In this document: piece after piece, positions 1 through 11,422 of the stretch | Layout: each line of letters opens with the position of its first letter | Numbering within the stretch: position 1 is the stretch's first letter | Notes under the pieces: model-generated | Database searches by the model: none | The model's input: only the letters and a program-made list of their open reading frames with translations | Told to the model about the DNA's origin: nothing | Assembly (NCBI GenBank): GCA_029962745.1 | Contig: CM057152.1 | Location: 22,835,176 to 22,899,175, forward strand | Reading direction: 5' to 3' | DNA from: Echinometra lucunter | Taxonomy: Eukaryota; Echinodermata; Echinoidea; Camarodonta; Echinometridae | DNA: 64,000 nucleotides | Program-made: the position numbers and the translations under genes

Positions 1-1029
1 ATATATATAACAGTTGTGAATTTTGTACATCTTGCCATTATTCTCTCTTAATTTATTGCTTTTTCGATGAAACCGCATATAAATAGCCGTCATTTATGAA
101 AAAATGCACATTTGCAATGACGATGACTGGCATTTGTACTATACTGACAAGCATTTACTCACAAAGAAAAAAAAAAGGGAATGTGTTGTGTGTACGTTTC
201 ATAGACGTGTAGCTAGCTATCCAAGTATACTGAAACAGTAAAGAAAACATGAGCAGAATACAAGGATAAATCTGCAGAATTTGCCAGTTTCAGTCCGATT
301 GTGTAGTCAGTTTAGTGAAGTGAGTTATGAATAACATTATGGCTAAAACTCTGTATTGTTGAAACAAGTTGAAGAAATTAAAGCCCTATCCAGAAACAAA
401 AGTCATTTTGTTAGTTTTTATCTTTCATCTATGTGTGGTCTCTTTCCTCTTTTCTGAATGATTTAACTATTTTTCCCCCTCTTATCTCTTTTTTATTATT
501 TAACACCACCATCTGTCATCAGTTGCTCTCCTTCTTTCTTTACTTAAAGGAAACCGACACCGTCAAGTACTTTTCAAATCAAAGACAGTATAAGAAAATT
601 ATGGCTAAATTTGAAATTTTCTTTATGACATTTTTTTGACACTGCCATAGCTATTTATGAGATTTTGTGGACAACTCTCAAGATGCTTTGTGCACACATA
701 ATTAAACATTTTCATTTTGCTTAAGATTTGCACATTTTCTTAAAGCCAAACTCAAGATATATAATGTAGGAGTGTTTTCTGCACAACATATTTGGAATAA
801 GGACAATGAAAACACGCATTCTTCAAAAAATAAATAAATAAAGAATATATGTGAAATTCTGTTTACAAAATATAATGAGAGCTGTCCACAAAATGTATCA
901 CGAATAGCTATGGTAGTGTCAGAAACTGAAAAGTAATTCATATAGCTAAAACTTTCTTATTCCATGTCGGATTTTAGTCAAATTTCTGCTGATCCGTTTA
1001 TTCTGTCTTAGCTTTGATTTAAAAACTAT
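1..1029. other. Noncoding, no gene seen
   Basis: AT-rich sequence with short A/T runs. The only open frames are short and start or stop at random, and I see no splice-site-bounded coding stretch or repeat pair. Confidence 0.5.
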
Positions 1030-1434
1030 GGCCGGAATTCACAAAGGTGGTTTAAATTAGTCCATGGTTTAGGCAAATTTTGTGGTGTAAGTGCGCTTGA
1101 TTTAGCGCGTACACTAAGAAAGGTCCAATGATAAACGCGCGCGTGTTGCAAAGGGCGCCAAATTTACGCTTGTTACCATGGTTTAGACAACGGTTTATGC
1201 AAATTAATGCTTGTTGCCATGGTTTAGACCACGGTTTATGTAAATTAATCTAAGCATGAATTTGCATAAACCGTGGTCTAAACCATGGCAACAAGCGTAA
1301 ATCTAGCGCCCTTTGCCACACGCGCACGTTTATCATTGGACCTATCTTAGTGTACGCGCTAAATCAAGCGCACTTGTACCACAAAATTTGCCTAAGCCAT
1401 GGACTAAATTTAAACCACCTTTGTGAATTCCAGC
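1030..1434. mobile_element. 405-bp fold-back MITE
   Basis: Almost the whole segment is one imperfect palindrome. The left arm starts GGCCGGAATTCACAAAGG and the right arm ends with its near complement (CCTTTGTGAATTCCAGCC). The arms stay alignable for about 190 bp each, meeting near 1240. No coding capacity and no clear target duplication. This structure is typical of a nonautonomous DNA transposon; the superfamily is not evident. Confidence 0.8.
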
Positions 1435-2949
1435 CTTTGTGACTTGAAGGTGTTGGTTTCCTTTCATCCTGAATACTAATAATGTCCTTTCATAAGAATC
1501 TACAATACTTTGTGCTGTTTCAAAGCAAACAATTGAAAACAGTGAAATAGAATCATTTGGTAATAGAAGGCACATAAATTTAATACTGACACAAGAACCG
1601 CAATGAAATGCAGCCCAATGAAGGCAACATAATACATGTAGTTTGAAAATTTGAAATAGATACAAGTACTGGACAAATTTCAAAGACTTGTCCTAATCTA
1701 CATTGTTGATGTTGAATAAACAGAAAAATCGTAAAATCCCATAAATGTTATATTTTTCTCATGTTTGTATTTTGGTATGAAATTCTGTTTAAAAATAAGT
1801 CTACCTTATAATAAAATGGCACAAAGACACTACCAAGTTGGTATTAAAGAACAATGGCGTTACTTGGCAAGACAAAACAAGACAACTTGAAAAAAATTTA
1901 AACATTGCTGTACAGTGTGCAAATGTGCTGTTACATTGAAAAGAAAAACAGACAAAAAACTTTTCAAAGTATAGTGGAAGAAGAAATGCAACTTTCTCTG
2001 AATGTATACAAAAATTTCACCAATGCATATATAATTTTTTTTTTTTAAAGAAATTTGTTCATAAAATATTATATACTAAAAAGTAGTGTAACTTTCATAT
2101 ACACTCATATGAAAAAGGTTTAGATGACTCTTGGCTAATTGCCCATCTCTATATACATGTATTATTTATGTGGAGTCTAGCTCATGCATTACAATATTGT
2201 CAAAATATCAATGAAATATAAAACCTACATCTAACATAGGTGCAAATTTATGATTATTGCAATTCAGTTGTAAAGATAATTTGAAGTAAAGCATACATTT
2301 AAATTACGGAAAAATAGTACATCTGTAATAAAACTTTCATGGATCTTGAATTCTTAAAAAGTACCTTATGTTTGTGTACGCTGATCTACATAGTCATAAT
2401 CACTGATGGTGTATCCATGACTACCTACAAGATTTGGCTAATAACCCCCACCCCCCCCCCCCCCCAAAAAAAAAAAAAAAAAAAAAAAAAAGTGAGAAAC
2501 AACTTCCACATTGTTTTTTTAACTAATGGAGAAAGTTTGATGTTCTCTTCTACAAAAAAGTATATTTTCATATTTTTAAAAAAAGTATATAAAATTATAT
2601 ATGACTTACTGGTCAATTTCATGACTATGAATAAGCAGTTTTCATATAATTTAATTTACAATGTGACACATTTACAAATATGAATTCTATTTTAGATGTA
2701 CTAAGAAAAATTGCATTTTCATTTCATTGCCATATACAATTTACAGTAGTTAGAATGTTAATACTGTTCAACTCACACAAAAGTACAATATTGTGTTTAA
2801 ATGGACGGAATGAAAAAGTACAACCAGCTGGTTACAAATAAACTCCATTCAGGCTTGTACCAATATTGCCAGGTAAGAGCACAAGTTCTGCACACAATGC
2901 AGCATAAGTTCCTTTTCATACTAGTAATGCAGGGGGTATTTTCAGACCT
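1435..2949. other. Noncoding, simple repeats only
   Basis: No gene seen. A C-run followed by a long A-run lies at about 2448-2491. The surrounding open frames are short and low complexity. Confidence 0.45.
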
Positions 2950-3147
2950 GGGCCGGTATTCTGAAAATCGTGTTATCTTTTGTCTTATCTTCACTGTGTT
3001 AATCGTCATAATAAATTTAAAACACGTACTTATTGTTGGTATAAACTGCGCAAATGACCAGCACACAAGACAAAAGTGCGCGATGTGAGCCAATGGCGTA
3101 CACTATTTCTGATTGCAAAGATAACACGATTTTCAGAATACCGGCCC
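2950..3147. mobile_element. 198-bp MITE, GGGCCGGTATTCTGAAAATC ends
   Basis: Terminal inverted repeats of about 30 bp begin GGGCCGGTATTCTGAAAATC at 2950 and end with the complement at 3147. The interior is short and noncoding. Confidence 0.75.
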
Positions 3148-3479
3148 TGGGGGTGTTTCACAAAGCTATGCGCAAAGTTACTCATTACTTACGTGGTTTA
3201 CTTAGTTGTTGAGGCTTGAAGCATCAAAAAGTAAAAGTTATGCATGACTTTACAAACAACAGCCAAACGGAATGACCAAAGTTTTTCCTCTTGTTTTAAC
3301 AAATGTGACTGGCCCTGGGGGGTGTTTCACAAAGCTATGCGCAAAGTTACTCATTACTTACGTGGTTTACTTAGTTGTTGAGGCTTGAAGCATCAAAAAG
3401 TAAAAGTTATGCATGACTTTACAAACAACAGCCAAACGGAATGACCAAAGTTTTTCCTCTTGTTTTAACAAATGTGACT
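3143..3479 (+). repeat. Tandem duplication, 168-bp unit x2
   Basis: The block 3143-3310 is repeated almost exactly at 3311-3479, differing mainly by one G in a G-run. The unit starts GGCCCTGGGGG and runs through a GTGTTTCACAAAGC motif. It duplicates the left end of the next MITE, so it probably arose by unequal exchange or slippage. Confidence 0.85.
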
Positions 3480-3887
3480 GTCTTTCCTAATAATCTCAAT
3501 CAAACTGTTGGCAAAAACTATACTCCACATTATGAATGTTGTGTTAATAATGATAATGTTAATCTACAGGTACATTTCAACTTTAGCTTATGCGATAAAA
3601 TACGATTCAGAATCCCATTTGGCTTTTCATATTTTAGGCATTCTTGAAGTCATATTTCATGCATATTGGCTAAAGCTGAAGTTGAAATATCTATGTAGAT
3701 TAATAAAACCAACAAAACATTTTAAATCCTAAGTATAGTTTTTGCTAACAATTTGACTGAGATTATAAGAAATACAGTCACACTTTGTTTAAAAAAAAAA
3801 AAAGGAAAATTTTTGGTCAGACCATTTGGATGTTCACAATGAAGTCATTCGTAAAGTCATGTAGAACAGCTTTGTGAAACACCCCCT
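3318..3887. mobile_element. MITE with GGGTGTTTCACAAAGC ends
   Basis: The left end GGGTGTTTCACAAAGCT near 3318 is matched in inverted orientation by AGCTTTGTGAAACACCCC near 3870-3886. The interior (about 570 bp) has no coding potential. The left terminus is also present in the upstream tandem copy at 3151. Confidence 0.65.
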
Positions 3888-4124
3888 GGTCACATACCCT
3901 TCACCTGTTGCGTGTTATACTGAAATTAAATCGTGCTCAACAGGTTAATACTGAAAACAATAGAAAATATCAATGGCAATAAGTCCCATAAACCATTACA
4001 AATGCACATATTCCAGGATACACAGGCTTGTTATTGTTACATAATCAAAATACTAAATTATTGTTCTCCCTGAAAATGGGAATAATATCGGCTAGCAAAT
4101 ATTCTGTAAAGCTGACAACTGCAC

Positions 4125-4476
4125 CAGAGCATAGTTTTTGTTCTTTGTTCTAGTTCCATCCAATTCCAAAGTGAAAATCAGTGAATCATGACCATAATAT
4201 TTGGTTTCAAAATGAAATGGCATATACTTTCATAACTATGATTACAAAGCTTAACATATCTTGTAACAATCTTAATAAGTAACAAGAATTTTATTCAAAG
4301 AAAAGCACTAGAGCACAGTTTTTGTTCTTACAGATTATTTCTTTGGTTCTATCATGGATTAATTCCATCCAAAGTGAAAAGTAAAGAAACGTGAAGACAA
4401 GGTTTTGTTCTAAAAACGGAATAAGCTTTCATAATTGTGAATACAAAGCTTAACATATCTTGTAACAATCTTAATC
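4125..4476 (+). repeat. Diverged direct repeat, two units of about 160 bp
   Basis: The stretch about 4125-4277 recurs at about 4308-4476. Shared landmarks, in order, are GAGCAYAGTTTTTGTTCT, TTCCATCCAA, AAAGTGAAAA and TACAAAGCTTAACATATCTT. No coding meaning is apparent. Confidence 0.6.
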
Positions 4477-4530
4477 AATTCACAAAAAAGTATAAAAAGT
4501 ATAAAAGCAGAATCTCTTAATACTGGGGAA

Positions 4531-4536
4531 TTTATT
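4531..4536 (-). terminator. Poly(A) signal candidate, gene at 4826-6598
   Basis: TTTATT on the + strand is AATAAA on the minus strand, about 290 bp downstream of the stop codon. It would make a 3' UTR of roughly 310 bases that includes the small TTAA-bounded element. Confidence 0.35.
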
Positions 4537-4596
4537 AATACGTTTCTTCACAATGTAGTTATGTTTCAAGTAGTCACAATGTTGTTGATCTTTTAA

Positions 4597-4699
4597 CCTG
4601 TTGCCTATGGGAGCTGGGTGGCCCCTGTGTTAATCCAAGGAGTCTATAGTAACTCCTTGATTAATCCTGTGAGACTGTGAGCATTCAGTAGTGAACGGG
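4597..4699. mobile_element. Short TTAA-flanked MITE candidate
   Basis: TTAACCTGTT at 4593 and AACGGGTTAA ending 4703 are imperfect inverted copies flanked by TTAA on both sides. This is a piggyBac-like arrangement of about 100 bp and is weaker than the 5604-6012 case. Confidence 0.35.
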
Positions 4700-4825
4700 T
4701 TAAACTCTTCTTCATAGTTGCGTATTGCAATGGATATTACACTGGCCTCGCATGGAAAGACGTTCAAGTGGAGAGAGCTTGGAAATGTTCTCAGATATTG
4801 CGTTTCCAGACAGTGCATCATCGAC

Positions 4826-4874
4826 TCAATGAAGCTTGAAAAGTTTGTGTGTCGTATGCATGTCATCCACGTAT
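4826..4874 (-). CDS. Unnamed gene, last coding exon
   Basis: The acceptor is TCTCATATCAG, with AG at 4876-4875. It completes the Arg codon and adds YVDDMHTTHKLFKLH and TGA (4828-4826). It is 49 nt long, too short to stand out as an open frame. Confidence 0.68.
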
Positions 4875-6598
4875 CTGATATGAGAAGAAAATATGAACAA
4901 GACAGAATAAATACAGTTGTATCAGCTAAATTAGGCCATGAATATTACACTGTACACTTTATTTCTTATGGAATGAACCACTGTGAAGGGCCCATCACAT
5001 TCATTATTATTTGCTCCATATCTAACAATTCCGGAATAACATTCATATTCCGGAGGGAATTGATTCTTTACAATTGCAATCAAATACAAGAGACTGGAGG
5101 TTAAAAGCTGTATATCGAAATAATGAACAATGTTATTTTTTCTGCTGCTAAGAGGTCAAATAAAAACAGAGTAAACTATATTTCTTGTTAAACAAAATTA
5201 TTTTACTTTACATGTTCTCTTGCAATAGATTATTTTTTAAAGTGCCCTAACAATGCGTTTAGATTGTATTGAATATTACAATTTGATTTGCTAAAAGTTA
5301 TTTTAAAAATATGCACAGATCACAAACTTTCTCTCCTGCATATTTCAAAACTGTTTCCTTAAGCTATGAGATGCAATAATACATGTCTTTTTTAATACAA
5401 TTACATAACTTACGTACCCAAAATATGTTAGAAAATCTTATTACAGGGGATATACCAGATGCCAATTTATAGCTATTTGAATTTTACATGTCACTTAAAT
5501 AGAGAAGCAAACTTCAATCAATACTCTTTAAAACAAAATGTACATACTATTACACTGTAACTTTGATGCATTACATTTAAAGGATCGGTGAAAATATAGT
5601 TAACCCATTCGTGACAGGAATTATTTAAAGCCTAATTTGATCAGCTTTTATTCTTCAAATTGGCAACACCAACATTTTTCTTTTATTGCTACATTTTTCT
5701 TATAAAACATCATGTATCTGAAATAAATATTAATTGACAGAATGTATGATGAGAAGTCATAAAGTTGCCAATTTGCAGGGGAAAACGGTGATTTTGAACC
5801 TTCTATCACATTGCCAATTTAAGGGTTTTAATGCTTATTTTCCTTTGAAAAAATTTCAGCATCAAACAACAAATATTGATGCAACGAAAATGGGCACAGT
5901 AAGTGTAGAATTTTTTGCTCTTTCTGCTCATGTATTTGGTATGATATTTGGGGCTCTGCATCAGAAGTTATTAGTCCAAACCACAAAATGTGGACCCTCT
6001 GTCACGAATGGGTTAACATACCAATATTCATGTCTGGCAAAGGAATGGCTTCACTTACACTAGATTTAAAAAAAAGAATATGAAAGCATTCGACCTACCT
6101 CGTCATTGGACTGTTAATGTGGGGAAACCGCTTTTGTCTTGCTCCAATCATTGGGGGTGCATAGGCATTGCCTGTACCCCAGTTTGGTGGACTAAACTTG
6201 AGGGGTAGTCCTTTTGATGGAAGCATCTGTCTTAGGGTAGACCAATCCTCAGACCTGGTACTGGGTTGTGAAACGTAGAGCTGTTTCTCTTCCCCGGCCC
6301 TTGAAAACTGTCTGAGCGAAGCCTCTCCGAGGGGCACCCACCCTCTCTCCACATGGGGCAAGTGGCGCGGAGCCAGTAGCTTATGCCGAGGTACTGGAGC
6401 AGTGCTGCGGAGATCCGTGGGGATGTACCGCTTGTTGACCCATACGGTTTGATCGCTTGCCCCTTGGATGTCGAGATCATCTTGTTTTGGTTGACTTTCA
6501 GGCCCAGGAAATCCAATCGAACGGCCATATCGCTCTACCATGGACTCAGGATATCGCCATTTGTAAGCACCAAAATTGCCCATACACTGTGCTGCCAT
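4826..6598 (-). CDS. Two-exon gene, unnamed 182-residue protein
   Basis: Exons 6099-6598 and 4826-4874 join in phase (500 + 49 nt = 183 codons with stop). The ATG at 6598 sits in a good context (AAAATGG). The donor is AG|GTAGGT and the acceptor is TATCAG. The protein is soluble-looking, without signal peptide or membrane segment, and is rich in Pro, Arg, Trp and Tyr with little hydrophobic periodicity. The C-terminus reads RYVDDMHTTHKLFKLH. The short last exon splices in frame and stops at once, which argues for a real gene rather than a chance frame. I do not recognise the family. The extended Pro/Arg/aromatic composition resembles small axonemal microtubule-associated proteins, and an RFX-like site lies upstream, but a ciliary role is only a guess. 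The intron holds a piggyBac-like MITE. Confidence 0.7.
5604..6012. mobile_element. piggyBac-like MITE (TTAA target)
   Basis: Flanked by TTAA at 5600-5603 and 6013-6016. The termini are perfect inverted copies: CCCATTCGTGACAG at the left and its complement CTGTCACGAATGGG at the right. A TTAA target and CCC/GGG termini are the known signature of the piggyBac superfamily. At 409 bp with no transposase it is nonautonomous. It sits in the intron of the 4826-6598 gene. Confidence 0.85.
6099..6598 (-). CDS. Unnamed gene, coding exon 1
   Basis: Encodes residues 1-166 and two bases of codon 167. Its donor GT is at 6098-6097 (AG|GTAGGT). Motifs include NFGAYKWRYPESM near the start and PNWGTGNAYAPPM near the end. 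Confidence 0.72.
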
Positions 6599-6730
6599 TT
6601 TGATTCAGTTTTCAGAATTTCCTGGCCCTATACAGATAGAAGAAGAAGACACTTGTTGCTCGCGCGGTCAGACTACCGGTACAGAGCGTATCCATAGTGA
6701 CGTGACGCGTACTCAGCCTGGTATAACAAT
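6599..6730 (-). promoter_or_regulatory. 5' UTR and probable promoter, unnamed gene
   Basis: CpG-containing segment just upstream of the ATG. It holds GTATCCATAGTGAC (6688-6701), which matches 10 of 12 half-site positions of the RFX X-box GTNRCC-N2-RGYAAC, and an overlapping TGACGTGACG, which is CRE-like. The transcription start is not determinable by eye. Confidence 0.35.
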
Positions 6731-6814
6731 GAACAGGTGCATGTGTGCGCTTGCATAGGAAAATCGAGGGACATCGCGGGGAGTGGTGGATGCAGCGGCG
6801 TAAATCCACTTTGA

Positions 6815-6817
<3 letters not shown>

Positions 6818-6854
<37 letters not shown>
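6818..6854 (+). repeat. Poly(G) tract, 37 nt
   Basis: Uninterrupted G-run following GGCGTAAATCCACTTTGAGGA. A second long homopolymer (C-run about 7167-7187) is followed by GGATTTACGCC, the complement of the same lead-in. The pair looks like two poly(G)-bearing element ends in opposite orientation. Confidence 0.9.
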
Positions 6855-6855
<1 letters not shown>

Positions 6856-6859
6856 ATGA

Positions 6860-8545
6860 TCGACTTTTTTGCCGATTTTTTTTTTCTGTCGAACTCACAA
6901 GTATAATAAACACACGCCCTCACCCACCTGCACAGACCCCCCCCCCCTTACACACATTTTAATTTTTATCTTGCGAGCGAGCCAAAAATTACCACTTTTC
7001 TGGTTTTCATTTGCATTTTCAAATAGAAATTCTAAAATATGATGGTTGTTTACGACAGTTTAATAAAAATTATATTTAAAGATTAATTGAAATATCATTT
7101 CTTCCCTAAAAAGTGGGGTTGTACACGCCATCCCCCCTCTCAAAATGTGGGGGGATATATCCCCCAACCCCCCCCCCCCCCCCCCCCGGATTTACGCCAA
7201 TGGGTGGATGTTTTTTCCGGAAAACATTGTTTCACTCTCGATTCTGAATCCAATTGAATATGTTTTATGATACGAGCGAAATAAATTACAATATTGTGTA
7301 TGATTAAGAAAAATTTGACATATTTGACATAATTAATTGTTCTCTCACTCTTGTTCAAGCAGATCAGGAGCTCACAGCGTAGAAGAAGAATTATCAAATG
7401 TATATTTTCTGCGCTCTATAGTTATTGATGTATTGTTATGATTATGTACTTTCATGACTATTATCGATTATTGAAAGGGTCTGCGTCTGTTAAAACAAAA
7501 CAAAACCAAATAATAAATGAAATAAAAAATAAAGTGAAACTTGTAGGGAGGGGTGGGTTGCTTTTTTTTCTGAGAGCGTTGCTGGGCTCTCCGTTCTGAA
7601 TTCGGTTGATTATGATATGGGGATAAATTACAGTAATACTGATTGTAAAATTGACAAAATTCTATGACTGAACAGTTGTATCTATCAACTTACATGTACG
7701 TCGCTCTAGCTTGGGTCCGTTGTCGTCCGTTGGGGCGACAATGTGATCTTCGGCAGTGCCCAAAAGACATTCCTGTACGTTCACTGCTTGATGTCAGTCA
7801 ATCTAGGTCTTAGTCAGCCTGTTACTTTTTCTTCTCCCATTTCTCCCTTCTTATCATAATGCAGGAAAGAATGGGAGAAAATTCTCCACCGATTTTAAGA
7901 TTTTTTTTTTTTCAAAGTCGCAGGATAAATATCAGAATATTGCAGGAAACAATATGTTGAGCAGCGAAAAGGAGGCATATGTTTTTTGCACATTTCAGAA
8001 TCGAATCGAAAGAATGTTGAGCCGATTTTCAGAAATTGTAGGACATAAACAGTGATCTACGATTGGAGACAAAATTGTAGCTTAGATTTTGGATCAAATC
8101 TTCTCTTTCTAAAGCTCAGTCATTACGTTGCTCACTCTTGGAAGAAAAAAAAGGAGAAGTGAAGAGAAACACAAAGGACATTGCAATGAGAAGATACTAA
8201 TTTTCCTCCTCTTACAGAATTGTAGCCGCCAGTTCCAAAATAGCACTGACTGTGGAACTTGAAATGTTTACATTTTACGAGCCAATATATCCCCAACTTG
8301 CACCATCACAACTATTGCCACTATAACTGTTAACGTGGCATATTAAGAATTTCAATCATCCCAACAGGGACAATATTCTTGCTATTACATCCATGATTTC
8401 AATGATACTAATAAGCTATATCCATTACAAATAACAACTACTACTCTACACTCTACACATTTTCTCATTATCACTGCCATGCATCCTCTTGTTACTTATA
8501 ACTTCCTACCTTTTCTAGCATTTTAATATCATGTTGATAATGATC
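6860..8545. other. Noncoding, poly(G)/poly(C) repeat remnants
   Basis: No gene seen. C-runs occur near 6938-6947 and 7167-7187, the latter at an element end with GGATTTACGCCAATGG. The rest is AT-rich unique-looking sequence. Confidence 0.45.
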
Positions 8546-8757
8546 ACTGGCGTACTAATGGAAGGGGGAAGGTCCTTGGGGGTAGTTGCACCCCCCCCCC
8601 CCCAATAAAATTAAAACAAGGTTCATTTCTAATTCAGACAATACCAGTGATCTTAATGTTGCTGGAATCACCTGATTTTCAGGGGTTTTTTATCCTCATT
8701 TTTTTGTAACCTATAATTTTTCGGCCCCCAATTTTTTTGCTCATTATTCCACTAATA
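8546..8757. mobile_element. Poly(G/C)-ended repeat, copy 1
   Basis: Begins GGCGTACTAATGG with a G-rich/C-rich hairpin, and runs through CCAGTGATCTTAATGTTGCTG and TTTTTGTAACCTATA to CCACTAA. It aligns end to end with 15603-16106, which carries an extra 300 bp. It is noncoding. Confidence 0.6.
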
Positions 8758-11140
8758 GTCATCCCCAACATCATCATCATCATCATGATGTCATTATCAG
8801 CATCGACATCATCTCCACCACCACCACCACCAAATTTTTAATACCTTCAAGAAAATTATCATGAACCACATATCCCCATCCCATCCAATCCTCACTATCG
8901 GTAATATTTCAAATATTTGTCAATTTGAAAAGAATTTGAAACTTCCATTTAATTGTTAGAACAATTCAGAAGTGTCATCAGTCATGTTACAAAATTGTAG
9001 CAGTCAATGTTGTAGACAATCATTCTTACAACGAGAAATACAAAATAATAGTGAAAATCCAGATGAAAATGGATGAAAAGAAGAAAACTTGCTGCACTTT
9101 CCCAGCTCCCCCAACCCCCCCCCCAAAAAAAAACCCTGTAAACATGAATACATGTAGGCAAGCAAAACTACATCAATCAAAACAAAACAAAAAACACAAC
9201 AGACAAAACTAAGAGAATAAAGGAAACTCCTGACACATATTTTAACAAATGTTTTTTTACATTCTTTACTTATTGCTTCTGCCATCAAATAGTTCAATAA
9301 TGACAAAGACAACAGATGACTTTCACAAGATGTGAATTTGAAAGAAAACATGAAGACCCTGGAACCTCATTGATTTACAGACAGTACACCCACATGAATA
9401 CATTACATTGATAAGTCTTACCCCATGACCTTTAGGTCCCACAGATTACATACTGGTAGTTGTTTTTGCTTTGAGCTCAAGATGTAATTCTTTGTATCTG
9501 GAACTACCAACTCACATTCATACCTATCTACACAACATGTGTCTTTCCTAGTACAAAATTTTAATGAAGACCTAACATTACTAAAGATTTACACTTCAAC
9601 AATGAGCCGTAGCCGTGACCATGACAATTTTGCTCAGTTACAAAGTTTATAACATCATATGTTGGTAAAGCCAATACATAAGAAAGATTTGCTAGTTATT
9701 TATACTCCTCATATTAATCATTCTTGTCATACACTCTTTTTAAAATTGACATGTGCTATTATTGTGATGTTCAGAAAGGAAATATTCCCACAAAACTGCA
9801 AAAGAATCATGTGAAAGTTGTAGTGAATTGTAACAGCTTATCATACTACTGTTTTAAAACAGAAATGCTATTGCTATGGTCTCATTTTGATATAAAGTTG
9901 GGTTATCTAGTTACACATTAGTACTTGACATAGTTTCATTCCAATAATTTCACATTCTAGGTATATTCTATTTCTTATACATGTTCAAGTTAGTAGGACG
10001 ATGTCTGTGAATATGAATAGGGTTTTAAGGGGATAGTACAAACAAGAAATACATCAAATACAATACATACAAATTAGTTTTTGTATCATCTTTTTCATAA
10101 AATAATTCATGTAGGCACCAGTGATTATAACTGCTTCTAAGATATACAAATTGTTCCTTACTTTCGGCAACTTCAATCAATCAATTAAACTTTACTGCCC
10201 AAAAAACATTGGCAGATGACATTAAGAATTGTTTCTAAAATGATAAAAAAGAAGAGTGGGGAAGAGAGACAGACAAAGAGAAATACAGTTTATTTGTTCT
10301 GGAAACTGCGTACAAGGGCCTTGAATTACTTATCACGAACGGGTCATGTAGCACAAATCAAGATTCATTCATTCATTCATTCATTCATGATGGATCTGAT
10401 TTGAACAGCAATAAGTTTTGGAAATACATGTGGCTACGAAAATAAACATACCATCCACTTTGCAATACACAGTGGCCCAGTGGGCAACATTTAAGCCAGT
10501 GATTTTAAAAGATGCTATCAATACACAAGTTGATATTCAAGTTAACCACTAATTTTGACAAGCCATGATTATAATGCTATCCATTACCATCCAATAACTT
10601 GCATTTCCAACTTGTTTCCACTTTACATTTTCCTGGAGAAGAGGGGGGGGGGGTTGAGTTATTTTTCACTCCTCTAGTTTGACGAGAATTGTTTTACGCA
10701 GATATATTTCCCAACATTATGAATTAAGCATAAATCAATGAATGAGAAGGAAAACTGTTTTGACCATAACTGAACAAACCCCTGATATCTTTTATGTTGC
10801 CAAAAACTTTTCATTCTGCAAGTGAGCCACCTATTTTTCTCCATGATTTCTTTTAAAGTAGTGTGGACATTGATCAAGGGAAGAATGTACTCATTATCAG
10901 GCAATAAAACAAGAAACATTTTATAATTTAGTAAACTTGCAGAGGTTAATACAGAAAGATAAAATGAAAAATCCCTTTGATGACAAAGGGCAAAAGACAG
11001 TATCTCAAGTCTATAACAGGACTATAATGTTCAGGTAGGTAAAAATGGCAGGGTTTTTTTTTGTTTGTTTGTTTTTTAAATTTTTGACCAATTAATATTC
11101 CTTTCAAGCTTTTTTCTGACATCTTTCCAATCAATCCAAT
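8758..11140. other. Noncoding intergenic stretch
   Basis: No gene seen. Contains a (CAT/ATC)n run near 8770-8790, (CCA)n at 8815-8832, a C-run near 9116, (ATTC)n at 10363-10388 and a G-run at about 10641-10653. Open frames are short and AT-biased. Confidence 0.45.
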
Positions 11141-11230
11141 CCAATCCAAAAGTTATTTGATATAGCGCCTTTTCCTCGCAACTACAAAGCACCGCACACT
11201 ACTCCACATGTTTGGGCCGCTCTAACAGTA
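11130..11230. repeat. Retroposon tail fragment (ATATAGCGCC)
   Basis: A run of CAATC repeats leads into GATATAGCGCCTTTTCC. The same phrase ends other retroposon remnants at 27668 and 51806. It is probably a 3' fragment of a non-LTR element or SINE within or next to the FKBP2 3' UTR. Confidence 0.4.
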
Positions 11231-11422
11231 TTTTATCACTTCACGAAGATCAGTTTAGTCTATACAATCCATTGTTCTCTAGGAGAATAGATAGGATTTG
11301 AAAAATACACCTCAGTATCAAAGAAACAGAATGAATAAAATATCTAATCTAGTACCTAAAATGGAGTTAACATATAAGCAGAGGAGGTAAATTAAAAAAA
11401 AAAAAAGAAAACTAGAAAGTCA

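Noticed and set aside
4718..5104. 128-codon open frame on the + strand
   Set aside because: It lies opposite the last exon and intron of the minus-strand gene, has no splice or homology support, and its length is within chance.
6612..6923. Poly-Pro frames upstream of the unnamed gene
   Set aside because: They are translations of the 37-nt G-run on the minus strand.
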